Positions 43,255 through 52,659 are shown, counted from the stretch's first letter. The stretch: DNA of 64,000 nucleotides from Haloferax prahovense DSM 18310 (GCF_000336815.1 NZ_AOLG01000047.1:18676-82675); one strand, 5' to 3'. Numbers and translations: made by a program. The notes: generated by a model from the sequence alone, not told the origin.

Positions 43255-44415
43255 TCAGAACGCCGCGTCGAACGCCCGCTGCAGGTCGGTCTTCATGTCG
43301 TCGATGTGCTCGATGCCGACGGAGACGCGGACGAGGCCGTCGGTGAGACCCGCTTCGAGTCGCTCCTCGCGGGGGATGGCCGCGTGGGTCATCGCCGCGG
43401 GCTGTTCGATGAGGCTCTCGACGCCACCGAGGCTCTCGGCGAGCGTGAACACTTCGGTCTCCTCGACGACGGTCGAGGCCTGTTCGAGCGAGCCGTCGAG
43501 TTCGAACGAGAGCATCCCACCGAAGTCGTCCATCTGCTCGGCCGCGAGGTCGTGCTGCGGGTGCGAGTCGAGACCGGGGTAGAACACCTCGGAGACCGCC
43601 TCGTGGTCGTCGAGCCACGCGGCGAGTTCGCGGGCGTTGTCGCAGTGGCGGTCCATTCGAACCGGGAGCGTCTTCGTCCCGCGGAGGACGAGGAAGCAGT
43701 CGAACGGCGAGGGCGTCGCGCCGACGGAGTTCTGGTAGAACGCTATCTCCTCGTCTAACTCCGCGTCGTCGGTGACGAGCGCGCCGCCGACGACGTCGGA
43801 GTGACCCCCGAGGTACTTCGTCAACGAGTGCGAGACGATGTCCGCGCCGTGGTCGAGCGGGCGCTGGAGATACGGCGTGGCGAAGGTGTTGTCGACGGCG
43901 CACAGCGCGTCGACCTCGTGGGCGATGTCAGCGAGCGCCTCGATGTCGTTGACGCGCATGAGCGGGTTCGTCGGCGTCTCGACCCACACGAGTTCGGTCC
44001 CGTCGCGGACGGTGTCGCGGACGGCGTCGTGGTCGGTGGTGTCGACGAAGTCGAACTCGAGGTCGTACTTCTCGTAGACCTGCGTGAAGATGCGGTGGGT
44101 GCCGCCGTAGACGTCGTTGCCGGCGACGACGTGGTCGCCCGCTTCGAGGAGGTTGAGAACGGTGTTTATCGCGCCCATCCCCGAGGAGAAGGCGCGGCCG
44201 TGCGAGCCGTGTTCGAGCGCCGCGAGGTTCGATTCGAGGTCGGTTCGTGTCGGGTTCCCCGTGCGGGAGTACTCGTATCCGCGGTGGTCACCCGGCCCGT
44301 CTTGGGCGTACGTCGAGTTCGCGTAGATGGGCGTCATGAGCGCCCCCGTCTCCTCGTCGGGCTCCTGTCCCGCGTGGATGGCGCGCGTCTCGATGCGTCG
44401 CTCGTCTTCGGACAT
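43255..44415 (-). CDS. metB: Cystathionine gamma-synthase / gamma-lyase-type PLP enzyme
   Basis: A 386-residue PLP enzyme of the Cys/Met metabolism family. It begins [25 protein letters not shown] and has [29 protein letters not shown] and the PLP lysine K200 in [14 protein letters not shown]. Later segments [17 protein letters not shown] and [12 protein letters not shown] are typical. Either cystathionine synthesis (transsulfuration toward methionine) or cleavage is possible; sequence alone does not settle it. The ATG at 44415 gives the canonical N-terminus. The methionine synthase genes lie about 4 kb away. Confidence 0.88.
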   Translation of the reverse strand: MSEDERRIETRAIHAGQEPDEETGALMTPIYANSTYAQDGPGDHRGYEYSRTGNPTRTDLESNLAALEHGSHGRAFSSGMGAINTVLNLLEAGDHVVAGNDVYGGTHRIFTQVYEKYDLEFDFVDTTDHDAVRDTVRDGTELVWVETPTNPLMRVNDIEALADIAHEVDALCAVDNTFATPYLQRPLDHGADIVSHSLTKYLGGHSDVVGGALVTDDAELDEEIAFYQNSVGATPSPFDCFLVLRGTKTLPVRMDRHCDNARELAAWLDDHEAVSEVFYPGLDSHPQHDLAAEQMDDFGGMLSFELDGSLEQASTVVEETEVFTLAESLGGVESLIEQPAAMTHAAIPREERLEAGLTDGLVRVSVGIEHIDDMKTDLQRAFDAAF

Positions 44416-44501
44416 ACGAGAAGCGCCGCGCCGACTCGGGTTAAGTCCGTCCCTCCCGCACGACCACGCGGGGGACACACACGCGCGGTTCGTAACGTGC
44501 A

Positions 44502-44509
44502 ATTTATAA
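44502..44509 (+). promoter_or_regulatory. TATA-like promoter of rpl21e
   Basis: ATTTATAA lies 30-37 bp before the rpl21e ATG, predicting a leader of only a few nucleotides. Confidence 0.55.
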
Positions 44510-44538
44510 TGGCGACGCAAGTATTCGTTCTCACGACT

Positions 44539-44829
44539 ATGCCGAGCTCCAACGGTCCGATGAAGGGGACGCGAGGAAAGCTCTCGAACAAGCCGCGCGA
44601 GCGCGGCACTTCGCCGCCGCAGCGCGCTATCGCGGAATTCGAGGAGGGCCAGAAGGTCCACCTCAACATCGACCCGAGCGTTCGCGAGGGTCGTTTCCAC
44701 CCGCGCTTCAACGGTCTCACCGGTGAAGTCACCGGGAAGCAGGGCCGCGCGTTCAAGGTCCAGATCAACGACGGCGGCAAAGAGAAGACGGTCATCGTCC
44801 GTCCCGCTCACCTGCGCGCCCAGCAGTAA
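44539..44829 (+). CDS. rpl21e: Ribosomal protein L21e (eL21)
   Basis: A 96-residue large-subunit protein of the archaeal/eukaryotic set. Recognised by [40 protein letters not shown], and [10 protein letters not shown]. The ATG at 44539 gives the usual N-terminus; the frame continues upstream to an ATG overlapping the promoter, which is rejected. rpoF follows after 3 bp, a conserved archaeal pair. Confidence 0.94.
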   Translation: MPSSNGPMKGTRGKLSNKPRERGTSPPQRAIAEFEEGQKVHLNIDPSVREGRFHPRFNGLTGEVTGKQGRAFKVQINDGGKEKTVIVRPAHLRAQQ

Positions 44830-44832
44830 GCG

Positions 44833-45189
44833 ATGACCATCTTCAAAGAAAAGCTCGACGAGGAGTATCTGACGACCTCCGAGGTCAAGGAACTGCTCGC
44901 CGAGGTTGAGGCGGAACGCGCCGCCGACGAAGAGCGCGAGATGCGCTACGAACTGGCCCGTGCGATAGAACACGTCAACCGGTTCGCCCACCTCGACCCC
45001 GAGGAATCTCGCGAACTCGTCGAGGAGCTCGCCGAGCTCGAGAAGGTCGACGGTCCGACCGCCATCAAAATCGCGGACCTCCTCCCGCAGTCGCGCGACG
45101 AACTTCGCGCGGTGTTCGCCCAGCAGCGCTACGCGCTCTCGGGCGACGAACTCGACGAAATCCTCAACGTCGTCGCGAAGTACGTCTGA
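44833..45189 (+). CDS. rpoF: DNA-directed RNA polymerase subunit F (Rpo4)
   Basis: A 118-residue subunit that pairs with subunit E (Rpo7) to form the stalk of archaeal RNA polymerase. The HRDC-like C-terminal helices are seen in IADLLPQSRDELRAVFAQQRYALSGDELDEIL, quoted here only in part as its core LLPQSRDELRAVF. The N-terminal half is charged and helical. It is co-transcribed with rpl21e (3-bp gap) and followed by DUF655, which has its own TATA box. Confidence 0.92.
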   Translation: MTIFKEKLDEEYLTTSEVKELLAEVEAERAADEEREMRYELARAIEHVNRFAHLDPEESRELVEELAELEKVDGPTAIKIADLLPQSRDELRAVFAQQRYALSGDELDEILNVVAKYV

Positions 45190-45210
45190 CCGCGTGACAG
45201 CGCGGCCAAC

Positions 45211-45220
45211 TATTTAAATA
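45211..45220 (+). promoter_or_regulatory. TATA-like promoter of the DUF655-ksgA unit
   Basis: TATTTAAATA lies 23-32 bp before the ATG at 45243. It would allow DUF655 and ksgA to be transcribed apart from rpl21e-rpoF. Confidence 0.6.
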
Positions 45221-45242
45221 TCGGCTCGCCGTAACTACTGGC

Positions 45243-45836
45243 ATGACACGTACGGAGAGCGGTGACGCCGACGCCACGACCGAGTACGTCGTCGTACTCG
45301 ACGTACTCCGCCACGGGCGTCAAGGAGACGACCGACGGCGCTTCGACGCGGCACCCATCGCGTACGCGCTCAGAGAGTCCGATTTCCGTCTCCTCGAGTT
45401 GACCCTCGTCGAAGACGCCGACGTGAGCATCGGCGACCGGCTCGTCGTCTCACCGGTCGCCGACCGCGAGCTGATTCAGTCCGTCGAAGAACTCTCGTAC
45501 GGCGACCTCTCGAACACGGCGACGGCCGAAGTCGACTACGTCGTCGAGGACATCGTCGAGGCCGACGAACGGCGGTTCGTGGACTTCTACAACGACGCAC
45601 AGCCCATCACACTGCGGCTCCACCAGCTCAACTTGCTTCCCGGCATCGGGAAGAAGCTCCGCGACAAGATTCTCGAATCGCGTAAGCGGCAGGGACCGTT
45701 CGAGTCGTTCGAAGACCTCGAAGAACGAGTCTCCGGGCTTCACCGCCCGAAGGAGGTCATCGTCGAGCGCATCCTCGACGAACTCCGCGACAACGACGTG
45801 AAGTACAAGACGTTCGTCGGACGCGACGGGCGGTAG
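45243..45836 (+). CDS. DUF655 putative RNA-binding protein
   Basis: A 197-residue archaeal protein of the DUF655 family. The N-terminal part is a beta-rich OB-like domain (YVVVLDVLRHGRQGDD, later GDRLVVSP). The C-terminal part has a helix-hairpin-helix (near 129-165) in LNLLPGIGKKLRDKILESR. Both features suggest nucleic-acid binding, possibly in rRNA maturation given the neighbours. The order rpl21e-rpoF-DUF655-ksgA is widely conserved in archaea. The exact role is unknown. Confidence 0.88.
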   Translation: MTRTESGDADATTEYVVVLDVLRHGRQGDDRRRFDAAPIAYALRESDFRLLELTLVEDADVSIGDRLVVSPVADRELIQSVEELSYGDLSNTATAEVDYVVEDIVEADERRFVDFYNDAQPITLRLHQLNLLPGIGKKLRDKILESRKRQGPFESFEDLEERVSGLHRPKEVIVERILDELRDNDVKYKTFVGRDGR

Positions 45837-45878
45837 CGGAACGGGACTTTTACCCGCTCCCGCACGATACCTCTCCCA

Positions 45879-46742
45879 ATGACGAGCGACGGCAGCGAAC
45901 AGGTCCGCGGGGCCGGCGCGCGCGACCCGGACGCCCTCATCCGGCGGGCGGGCGCTCGCGGGAACCCGGACCACGACCAGCACTTCCTCGTCGACGACCG
46001 CGTCGTCGACCGCATCCCGACGTACCTCCCCGAGGACGCGGACCGCTCGCACGTCCTCGAAATCGGCGGCGGACCGGGCGTCCTCACGGACCGACTGCTC
46101 GGCGTCGCCGACCGCGTGACCGTCGTCGAACAGGACCGGACGTTCGCCGAGCACCTGCGCCGCGAGTTCGCCGACGAGGTCGAAGCGGGACGGCTCACCG
46201 TCGTCGAGGGCGACGCGCTCGAGGTCGACCTGCCCGAGTTCACCGCGTGCGTCTCGAACCTCCCGTACGGCATCTCCTCGGAGATTTCGTTCCGGTTGCT
46301 CCCCCGCGGGAAGCCGCTGGTGTTGATGTTCCAAAAGGAGTTCGGCGAGCGGATGGCCGCCGAGTCGGGCACCTCGGAGTACGGCCGCCTCTCGGTGAGC
46401 ACCCAGCACTACGGCGACGTCGAGGTCTGCGAGCACGTCCCCCGCGAGGCGTTCGACCCCAAGCCGGCGGTCCAGAGCGTCGTCGTCCGCATCACGCCGC
46501 GCGACCCAGAGTACGAGGTCGAAGACGAGGCGTTCTTCCTCGACTTCGTGAAGGCGCTGTTCACCCAGCGACGGAAGACCATCAGAAACGGCATCCGAAA
46601 CACGGCGCACATCTCCGGGCTGTCGGACCCCGAAGCGGTCGTCGAGGCGGCCGACGAGGACGTGCTCCGAAAGCGCGCCGGCAACATGGCTCCCGCGGAG
46701 TTCGCCGAACTCGCGGAACTCGCCGCGTCGGTCGGCCGGTAA
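45879..46742 (+). CDS. ksgA: 16S rRNA (adenine-N6,N6)-dimethyltransferase
   Basis: A 287-residue SAM-dependent enzyme that dimethylates two adjacent adenines in the 3'-terminal hairpin of 16S rRNA during late small-subunit assembly. It shows DQHFLVDDRVVDRI, SAM motif I VLEIGGGPGVLT, the EQDRTFAEHL motif, and the catalytic NLPYGISSEI. The acidic, Arg-rich N-terminal 30 residues precede the core. It follows DUF655 by 42 bp and precedes the mechanosensitive channel gene by 9 bp. Confidence 0.95.
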   Translation: MTSDGSEQVRGAGARDPDALIRRAGARGNPDHDQHFLVDDRVVDRIPTYLPEDADRSHVLEIGGGPGVLTDRLLGVADRVTVVEQDRTFAEHLRREFADEVEAGRLTVVEGDALEVDLPEFTACVSNLPYGISSEISFRLLPRGKPLVLMFQKEFGERMAAESGTSEYGRLSVSTQHYGDVEVCEHVPREAFDPKPAVQSVVVRITPRDPEYEVEDEAFFLDFVKALFTQRRKTIRNGIRNTAHISGLSDPEAVVEAADEDVLRKRAGNMAPAEFAELAELAASVGR

Positions 46743-46751
46743 CCTAACTCC

Positions 46752-47978
46752 ATGATACGCCCCGCGCTCGCCGTGACCCTCTCTCGTCTCGCTTCCACCG
46801 GCACGCCCCTCCAGAGCGACACGGTTCTCGACATCGCGTCGCTGTTCCCGACGTTCGAACTCCGCGTCGCCGCGAGCCTCCTCGTGACCGTCGCCGTCGT
46901 CGCCGTCTGGCGGCTCGGCGCGCGGCTCCACGACAAGGAGGTCGACGCCGTCTCGATGCCAGTGTGGCACCTCTCGGTGACGGTGCTCCGACTCGTCGTC
47001 GTCGCCGGCGGCGGGGCGTTCGTCTTCGCGGTCTGGTCGCTGTCGGGCGACATCGGCACGATTTCGACGCAGTACGACCTCAACAGGCAGACGTTCGTCC
47101 GCATCGCGCTGTCGGCGGCGTTCGTCGTCGGCGCGTACGTCCTCACGAGCGTCCTCGGTCGGTTCATCGGCGAGATTGCGAGCACGCGCCCGGAGATTTC
47201 CGACCACCAGCGCGAAATCATCTACCGCATCGCGCAGGTGACGACCTACCTCGCCACGCTCGCGGTCATTCTCGGTATCTGGCGGGCCGACCTCGGCGGC
47301 TTCCTCGTCGGCGCTGGCTTCCTCGGTATCGTGGTCGGGATGGCCGCGAGACAGACTCTCGGCGCGCTCATCGCGGGCTTCGTCATCATGTTCTCCCGGC
47401 CGTTCGAAATCGGCGACTGGGTCGAAGTCGGCGACCACGAGGGCATCGTCACCGAAATCACGGTCGTGAACACGCGCATCCAGACGTTCGACGGCGAGTT
47501 CGTGATGATTCCGAACGACGTGGTGAGTTCAGAGAGCCTCGTCAACCGGAGCCGAAAGGGTCGACTCCGCCTCGACGTCGAGGTCGGCGTCGACTACGAG
47601 ACCGACATCGACCACGCCGCGGACGTGGCGCAGGCGGCGGTGGAGGACCTCGACGAGGTGCTCTCGGTGCCGAAGCCGCAGGTCGTCGCCAAGCGGTTCG
47701 ACGACTCCGCGGTCGTCCTCGGGGTTCGCCCGTGGATAGACCGCCCGAGCGCCCGCCGGTGGTGGCGCGCCCGCACGGCGACCATCTCGGCCGTCCACGA
47801 GGCGTTCGCGGAGGAAGATATCACCATCCCGTTCCCGCAGCGCGCGCTGTCCGAGCGCGACCCCTCGGGGCCGATTCCCCTCACCGATACGCGGCCCGAA
47901 GCGAGCCCCGAAGCCGACGGCGGCGTCGAGGGCGGCGATGGCGGCGCCTCGACTGGTTCCAAGGAGGCCGACGAATGA
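46752..47978 (+). CDS. MscS-family mechanosensitive channel
   Basis: A 408-residue membrane protein that opens under osmotic downshift. Four to five membrane segments lie within about 25-215. The pore-lining helix and following beta domain are recognised by GFLGIVVGMAARQTLGALIAGFVIMFSRPFEIGDWV, given here by its core GMAARQTLG and RPFEIGDWVEV. The signature VVNTRIQTFDGEFVMIPN follows. The C-terminal 40 residues are acidic and low in complexity. It overlaps the next gene by 4 nt, tying it to the ksgA-hemK unit. Confidence 0.9.
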   Translation: MIRPALAVTLSRLASTGTPLQSDTVLDIASLFPTFELRVAASLLVTVAVVAVWRLGARLHDKEVDAVSMPVWHLSVTVLRLVVVAGGGAFVFAVWSLSGDIGTISTQYDLNRQTFVRIALSAAFVVGAYVLTSVLGRFIGEIASTRPEISDHQREIIYRIAQVTTYLATLAVILGIWRADLGGFLVGAGFLGIVVGMAARQTLGALIAGFVIMFSRPFEIGDWVEVGDHEGIVTEITVVNTRIQTFDGEFVMIPNDVVSSESLVNRSRKGRLRLDVEVGVDYETDIDHAADVAQAAVEDLDEVLSVPKPQVVAKRFDDSAVVLGVRPWIDRPSARRWWRARTATISAVHEAFAEEDITIPFPQRALSERDPSGPIPLTDTRPEASPEADGGVEGGDGGASTGSKEADE

Positions 47979-48571
47979 CCGACCTCGCCGAGCGCCGCGG
48001 GATGAACACCTCGGTCTATCAGCCCGCGGAGGACTCTGGACTGCTCGCGCAGGCCGCGGTCGGGCGCGTCTCGGGACGCGTCCTCGAAGTCGGCACCGGC
48101 TCGGGCTGGGTCGCAGAACAACTCGCGACGAAGACCGACGCCGACGTGGTCGCGAGCGACCTCAACCCCCACGCCTGCCGGCAGGCGGCCGAGCGGGCCG
48201 CAGCCATCCGCGCCGAGGGCGGCCGCGGCTTCGAGGTCGTTCGCGGGAGCCTCGTCGAACCGTTCCGCGACGACGCCTTCGACGCGGTGGCGTTCAACCC
48301 GCCGTACCTTCCCGAGGATCTCGAAGCCGCGCGCGACGACTGGATGGAAGTCGCGCTCACCGGCGGCGAGGACGGCCGCGAAATCATCGACCCATTCCTC
48401 GACACGGTCGGCCGGATCCTCAAGCCCGGCGGGACCGTCTTCCTCCTCGTGAGTAGCTTCACCGGCTACGACGAGGTGCTCGCCCGCGCCGAGGCGAACG
48501 GCTTCGGCCACGAGGTCGTCGTCCAGGAGTCGTACCCCTACGAGACGCTCACGGTGCTCGCGTTGGAATAA
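47975..48571 (+). CDS. HemK2/PrmC-like class I methyltransferase
   Basis: A 198-residue SAM-dependent methyltransferase. SAM motif I is VLEVGTGSGWVAEQL and the substrate motif NPPY lies at 108-111, as in enzymes that methylate glutamine of release factors. The probable target is the GGQ glutamine of archaeal aRF1, usually with a Trm112 partner not seen here. The ATG overlaps the mscS stop. It ends the ksgA-mscS-hemK unit. Confidence 0.88.
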   Translation: MTDLAERRGMNTSVYQPAEDSGLLAQAAVGRVSGRVLEVGTGSGWVAEQLATKTDADVVASDLNPHACRQAAERAAAIRAEGGRGFEVVRGSLVEPFRDDAFDAVAFNPPYLPEDLEAARDDWMEVALTGGEDGREIIDPFLDTVGRILKPGGTVFLLVSSFTGYDEVLARAEANGFGHEVVVQESYPYETLTVLALE

Positions 48572-48595
48572 CCAATGCGCATATGTTGATACAGG

Positions 48596-48605
48596 AAATA
48601 TTATA
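48596..48605 (+). promoter_or_regulatory. TATA-like promoter of the methionine synthase operon
   Basis: AAATATTATA lies 26-35 bp before the ATG at 48631, consistent with a leaderless transcript. Confidence 0.6.
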
Positions 48606-48630
48606 GTCCGTCATTTCTTAGCCAGGAGTG

Positions 48631-49638
48631 ATGACTGAACTCGTCTCGACGACACCGGGACTGTATCCCCTCCCGGATTGGGCGAAACAGGAGCTTTCCG
48701 ACCTCAAGGGCCACCAGAAACACGACCTCATCTCCGGTAACGAGGGCGCAGATATCGTGAGCGCGTACGACCGCGCTCGCGAGGAAGTCGTCTCCGAACA
48801 GACTGACGCCGGCCTCGACCGCGTCGTCGAGGGGCAACTCCGCTGGGACGACATGCTCGCACACCCGCTTACGGTCCACGAGAACGTCGAGACCGGCGGT
48901 ATCGTCCGCTACTACGACAACAACAACTTCTACCGCGACCCGCAGGTCCGCGGCGAACTCACCTTCTCCGGCGACGTCGCGGCCGAACTCGACGCCACCG
49001 CCGACCTCCTCGGCGACGAGTCGCTGCAGGCGGTCCTCCCCGGCCCGTACTCGCTTTCGGACCTCGCGACCGACGAGTACTACGGCGACGAGGCCGACTT
49101 CCTCGACGCTGTGAGCGAGTTCCTCGCCGGCGAGGTAGACGCCTTCCCGGAACACGAGACGCTGTTCCTCCTCGAACCCTCGCTCGTGTTCTCGCCGCCG
49201 GGCGAAGACGTCGACGACCGCGTCCCCGAGGCCATCTCCGCCGTCTCCGACGCGACCGACGCCGACGTAGTCGTCCACACCTACTGGGGCGCGCTCGACG
49301 AGAAGGTCTACGCGCACCTCATGGACGCCGACGTGGACGCCATTGGCTTCGACTTCGTCGCCGGCGACCGCGACCAGACGCTCTACAACATCAACGAGTA
49401 CGGTACGAAAGACGACATCGCCCTGGGTCTCGTCGACGGCCAGAACACGCTGGTCGAAGACCCCGAGACGGTCCGCGAGCGCGTCGAGTGGACCCTCGAC
49501 CAGGTCCAGAGCCAGACGTTCGACACCGCCTACGTGACCTCCAACACCGAACTGTTCTACCTGCCCGAGAACCGCGCGACGGAGAAACTCGCCGCCCTCG
49601 CGGCCGCCACCGAGGACGAACTGGAGGTGGAAGCATGA
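48631..49638 (+). CDS. metE: MetE-like protein, first half (zinc ligands lost)
   Basis: A 335-residue beta-barrel protein of the cobalamin-independent methionine synthase superfamily. It aligns with the second gene of this operon but lacks the zinc site: the HVC motif is H216-T-Y218, and the SPDCG motif is SNTE, with Thr306 in place of cysteine. In full-length MetE the N-terminal barrel is likewise a metal-free duplicate of the catalytic one. This gene is thus a plausible stand-alone N-terminal domain that works with its neighbour. The ATG at 48631 is preferred to the adjacent GTG. It overlaps the next gene by ATGA. Confidence 0.8.
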   Translation: MTELVSTTPGLYPLPDWAKQELSDLKGHQKHDLISGNEGADIVSAYDRAREEVVSEQTDAGLDRVVEGQLRWDDMLAHPLTVHENVETGGIVRYYDNNNFYRDPQVRGELTFSGDVAAELDATADLLGDESLQAVLPGPYSLSDLATDEYYGDEADFLDAVSEFLAGEVDAFPEHETLFLLEPSLVFSPPGEDVDDRVPEAISAVSDATDADVVVHTYWGALDEKVYAHLMDADVDAIGFDFVAGDRDQTLYNINEYGTKDDIALGLVDGQNTLVEDPETVRERVEWTLDQVQSQTFDTAYVTSNTELFYLPENRATEKLAALAAATEDELEVEA

Positions 49639-50708
49639 GCCGCGACGCCGAGAACCGCGAGCAGTTCCGCCCCGAGGCCCACGACAACGAGCACTTCCTG
49701 CTCACCACCGTCGTCGGCTCCTACCCGAAGCCCAAGTGGCTCAACCGCGCCAACGACCTCGCGGAGGACCCCGACTCCAAGTTCACCCAGGAGCACCTCC
49801 ACGAGGCCCACGACGACGCCTGCCGCGTCATCACCAACGAGCACGAGCGCTCCGGCCTCGACACCGTCGTCGACGGCGAGATGCGCCGCGAGGAGATGGT
49901 CGAGTACTTCGCCCACCGCATCCCCGGCTACGAGTTCAACGGCCCGGTGAAGGTGTGGGGTCACAACTACTTCGACAAGCCCTCTGTCGTCGGCGAGGTC
50001 GAGTACGACGAGCCGTGGCTGGTCGACGAGTTCGAGTTCACGAGCGACGTGGCCTCCAAGCCCGTCAAGGTGCCCATCACGGGCCCGTACACGCTGGCTA
50101 GCTGGTCGTTCAACGAGCACTACGACTCCGAGGCCGACCTCGCGTACGCGCTGGCCGACCTCGTCAACGAGGAGATCGAACAACTCGTCGAGGCGGGCGC
50201 GACCTACATCCAGATCGACGAGCCCGCGCTGGCGACGACGCCGGACGACCACGCCATCGTCGGCGAGTGTCTCGAACGCATCGTCGCGGGCGTCCCCGAC
50301 GAGGTCCGTATCGGCCTCCACGTCTGTTACGGCGACTACTCCCGTATCTACCCCGAACTCAACGACTACCCCATCGACGAGTTCGACGTGGAACTCTGCA
50401 ACGGCGGTTACGAGCAGATAGACGTGTTCACCGACCCCGAGTTCGAGCCGGACCTCGCGCTCGGCGTCGTCGACGTTCACACCGCCGAAGTCGAGACTGT
50501 CGAGGAGATTAAGGAGAACATCAAGCAGGGTCTGAAGGTCGTCCCGCCGGAGAAACTCACCGTCTCCCCCGACTGCGGCGTGAAGCTCCTCCCCCGCGAG
50601 GTCGCCTACCAGAAGATGGAGAACATGGTCAAAGCCGCCCGCGAGGTCGAAGCCGAACTCGACGCCGGCGAAATCGACCTCGACGCGTCCGTCCCGCAGG
50701 CCGACTGA
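49635..50708 (+). CDS. metE: Methionine synthase, MetE catalytic half
   Basis: A 357-residue enzyme that transfers a methyl group to homocysteine to form methionine without cobalamin. The zinc site is intact: His229 and Cys231 in LHVCYGDY, and Cys314 in SPDCGVKLLP. Other motifs are VGSYPKPKWL, DGEMRREEMVEYF and ATYIQIDEPAL. Archaeal core-MetE enzymes of this length can use methylcobalamin or methylated corrinoid proteins in vitro, so the methyl donor is uncertain. It is translationally coupled to the metal-free partner upstream. Confidence 0.9.
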   Translation: MSRDAENREQFRPEAHDNEHFLLTTVVGSYPKPKWLNRANDLAEDPDSKFTQEHLHEAHDDACRVITNEHERSGLDTVVDGEMRREEMVEYFAHRIPGYEFNGPVKVWGHNYFDKPSVVGEVEYDEPWLVDEFEFTSDVASKPVKVPITGPYTLASWSFNEHYDSEADLAYALADLVNEEIEQLVEAGATYIQIDEPALATTPDDHAIVGECLERIVAGVPDEVRIGLHVCYGDYSRIYPELNDYPIDEFDVELCNGGYEQIDVFTDPEFEPDLALGVVDVHTAEVETVEEIKENIKQGLKVVPPEKLTVSPDCGVKLLPREVAYQKMENMVKAAREVEAELDAGEIDLDASVPQAD

Positions 50709-50749
50709 GCGGCTGAGTGTCCGAGCGACCGAACAACTCACGGCTCGTC

Positions 50750-50755
50750 TTTTTT
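50750..50755 (+). terminator. T-run after the metE operon
   Basis: Six T residues lie about 42 bp after the stop codon, the clearest poly-T stop signal in this part of the window. Confidence 0.45.
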
Positions 50756-50868
50756 GTCCGTATCGAACTCCAGAGTCGCAGACTCCCATCGCGTTCTCGC
50801 CGTCGTGAGTGTCTCCCCGTTCTGTACGTGAAATAAATGTTAACATACATCATAGCGTATCGCTCGGT

Positions 50869-51381
50869 ATGGGCACCGAATCAGTCGCACCGGAACGGAC
50901 GAACGTCGAACTGTGCCGCCGATACATCGAGGAGTTCGTCAACGAGGGGGACGCGGCGGCGGCAGAGGAGTTGGTCCACGAGGACGTCGTCACTCACCAG
51001 TTGGGCGTCGACGTCGACAGAGTGGGAAGAGACGCGCTGGTCGACCAGATACTCGGCTTCCGCGGGGCGGTCCCCGACTGGCACCTCGCTGTCGAAGACG
51101 CGGTCGGCGAGGGCGACCGGGTGATGATGCGGCTCACGGCGCGGGGAACGCCGCAGGAGCCGTGGGGTAACCTCGTCCCGACCGGGAAGTCGTTCGAGCA
51201 ACCGGCGTTCTTCGTCTTCCGGCTCGAAGACGGCCGCATCGCCGAGCAGTGGAACCTGGTGAACCTGATGGGAATCGCGCGCCAACTCGGGTTGCTTCCG
51301 CCGGGGCCGCGGGTCGTCGCCAAACTGGCGGCCCGGCGGATTCGGTCGCGCCTCGGCGGCGGGCGACGACGACGCGCCTGA
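50869..51381 (+). CDS. SnoaL-like / ester cyclase-type protein
   Basis: A 170-residue NTF2-fold protein of the SnoaL-like polyketide cyclase superfamily, a group that includes many uncharacterised enzymes. Visible features are LCRRYIEEFVNEGDAAAAEEL, VHEDVVTHQLG, WHLAVEDAVGEGDRVMMRLTARG, and GKSFEQPAFFVFRLEDGRIAEQWN, each given in part. The C-terminus is oddly arginine-rich (RIRSRLGGGRRRRA). An AAATAAATGTTAAC stretch about 25-38 bp upstream supports the ATG at 50869. The substrate is unknown. Confidence 0.75.
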   Translation: MGTESVAPERTNVELCRRYIEEFVNEGDAAAAEELVHEDVVTHQLGVDVDRVGRDALVDQILGFRGAVPDWHLAVEDAVGEGDRVMMRLTARGTPQEPWGNLVPTGKSFEQPAFFVFRLEDGRIAEQWNLVNLMGIARQLGLLPPGPRVVAKLAARRIRSRLGGGRRRRA

Positions 51382-51407
51382 CAACCCGCCAGTACTGGTC
51401 GCGCGAA

Positions 51408-51980
51408 TTAGACGCGCTCGGTCTCGAACGAGCGTTCCCGAGTCGCGTCGTCTCCAACGTCGGCACCACCGAACCCGCGGTTGCCCTCACTCCCGATTCG
51501 CCACCCACCGTCGGCACCGCGGACTAACGGAAGCTCCGTCCCAACGGCGTCTGAAATCTCTTCGGGTGGCACGTCGCACGCCGCGGCGATGCGTTCGAAC
51601 CGCGAGCCGCCGGTCAGGGCCTCGGGAACCGGCACCCAGACCGTCGCGGTCCGGTCGTCGGGCGTCGCGAGCGCGAGGTCGAGCCGCACGCCGTCCCGGC
51701 GAGAGAATCGGGCGAGGCCGCTCGCTCCGCGCCGCCGCTCGGGGACTACGTTCGTGACGACGCCCGAATCGACGTGGTCGAGCGCGCGCAGGCCGGCAAC
51801 CCGGAGTTCGACGTCGCGGATGTCGGTCGGCCCGAGGACGACCGGACGCACGAGCGTCGAGAGCGTCGCCGCCAGTCGCGCGGTCGTCCACGCCGCCACC
51901 GCGGTCGCGCCGAGCATCGCCACCGCGCCGACGACGAACAGCGCCGCGAGCGCGAGGAGTACGAGTTCAACTTCGACCAT
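51408..51980 (-). CDS. Membrane-anchored hypothetical protein
   Basis: A 190-residue protein with one or two N-terminal membrane segments (about 5-33, VLLALAALFVVGAVAMLGATAVAAW) and a soluble, beta-rich acidic domain with GPTDIRDVELRVAGL and VWVPVPEALTGG. No family was recognised. The ATG at 51980 is the start of the hydrophobic segment. It converges with the SnoaL-like gene; the 214 bp between its start and ndk hold nothing I can identify. Confidence 0.65.
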   Translation of the reverse strand: MVEVELVLLALAALFVVGAVAMLGATAVAAWTTARLAATLSTLVRPVVLGPTDIRDVELRVAGLRALDHVDSGVVTNVVPERRRGASGLARFSRRDGVRLDLALATPDDRTATVWVPVPEALTGGSRFERIAAACDVPPEEISDAVGTELPLVRGADGGWRIGSEGNRGFGGADVGDDATRERSFETERV

Positions 51981-52194
51981 ATGACACGTTTCGCCGGGCG
52001 ACGAGAAAACCGTTGTTCGCCGCGCGGTGGACGGTCAGGTCGCGGTGACGGTCGTCGCCGACCGTGGATGTCCAATGATAGTGTCCCGCACACAGTACCC
52101 CCGAGGGGCCCGCTCGGGAGGTAGAGCGCGGACGAGAGGGGAGACGTGGCCGTCGCTCCTCTCGGCAGAAAACGTGAGAACCGCGAGACGAGAC

Positions 52195-52659
52195 TTACTC
52201 GTAGAGCCAGGTCTCGTCGATGCGCTCGTAGTCGACGAGTTCGTCCTCGTCGAAGAAGAGCGCGATTTCGCGCTCGTTCGCGCCCTCGTCCTCGTGGTCG
52301 GAGCCGTGGATGACGTTCCGGCCGAGGTCGAGACCGTAGTCGCCGCGGATGGTACCGGGAGCGGACTCTGCGGGGTCCGTCTCGCCCATCATGCCGCGAA
52401 CCTGTCGCGTCGCGTCCTGTCCTTCCCAGACCATCGCGAAGACGGGACCGGACGTGATGAAGTCGACGAGACCCTCGAAGAAGGGCTTGCCCTCGTGCTC
52501 ACCGTAGTGGTCGTGAGCGAGCTCCTCGTCGATCTGCATGAACTTGCCGGCGACCATCTTCAGACCGCGGTCCTCGAAGCGGGAGACGATGTCTCCGATG
52601 AGGCCGCGCTGGACGCCGTCGGGCTTGACCATCACGAAGGTGCGCTCTGCGTCGGACAT
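52195..52659 (-). CDS. ndk: Nucleoside diphosphate kinase
   Basis: A 154-residue enzyme that equalises nucleoside di- and triphosphate pools through a phosphohistidine intermediate. The active-site histidine is in [17 protein letters not shown], shown by its core NVIHGSD. The N-terminus [16 protein letters not shown] and [17 protein letters not shown] are typical. The start overlaps the rpl24e stop by 1 nt (TGATG). It ends the rpl7ae-rps28e-rpl24e-ndk operon found in most archaea. Confidence 0.96.
   Translation of the reverse strand: MSDAERTFVMVKPDGVQRGLIGDIVSRFEDRGLKMVAGKFMQIDEELAHDHYGEHEGKPFFEGLVDFITSGPVFAMVWEGQDATRQVRGMMGETDPAESAPGTIRGDYGLDLGRNVIHGSDHEDEGANEREIALFFDEDELVDYERIDETWLYE

Noticed and set aside
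44509..44538. Earlier start for rpl21e at the ATG at 44509
   Set aside because: That ATG overlaps the TATA box and adds ten residues absent from L21e proteins.
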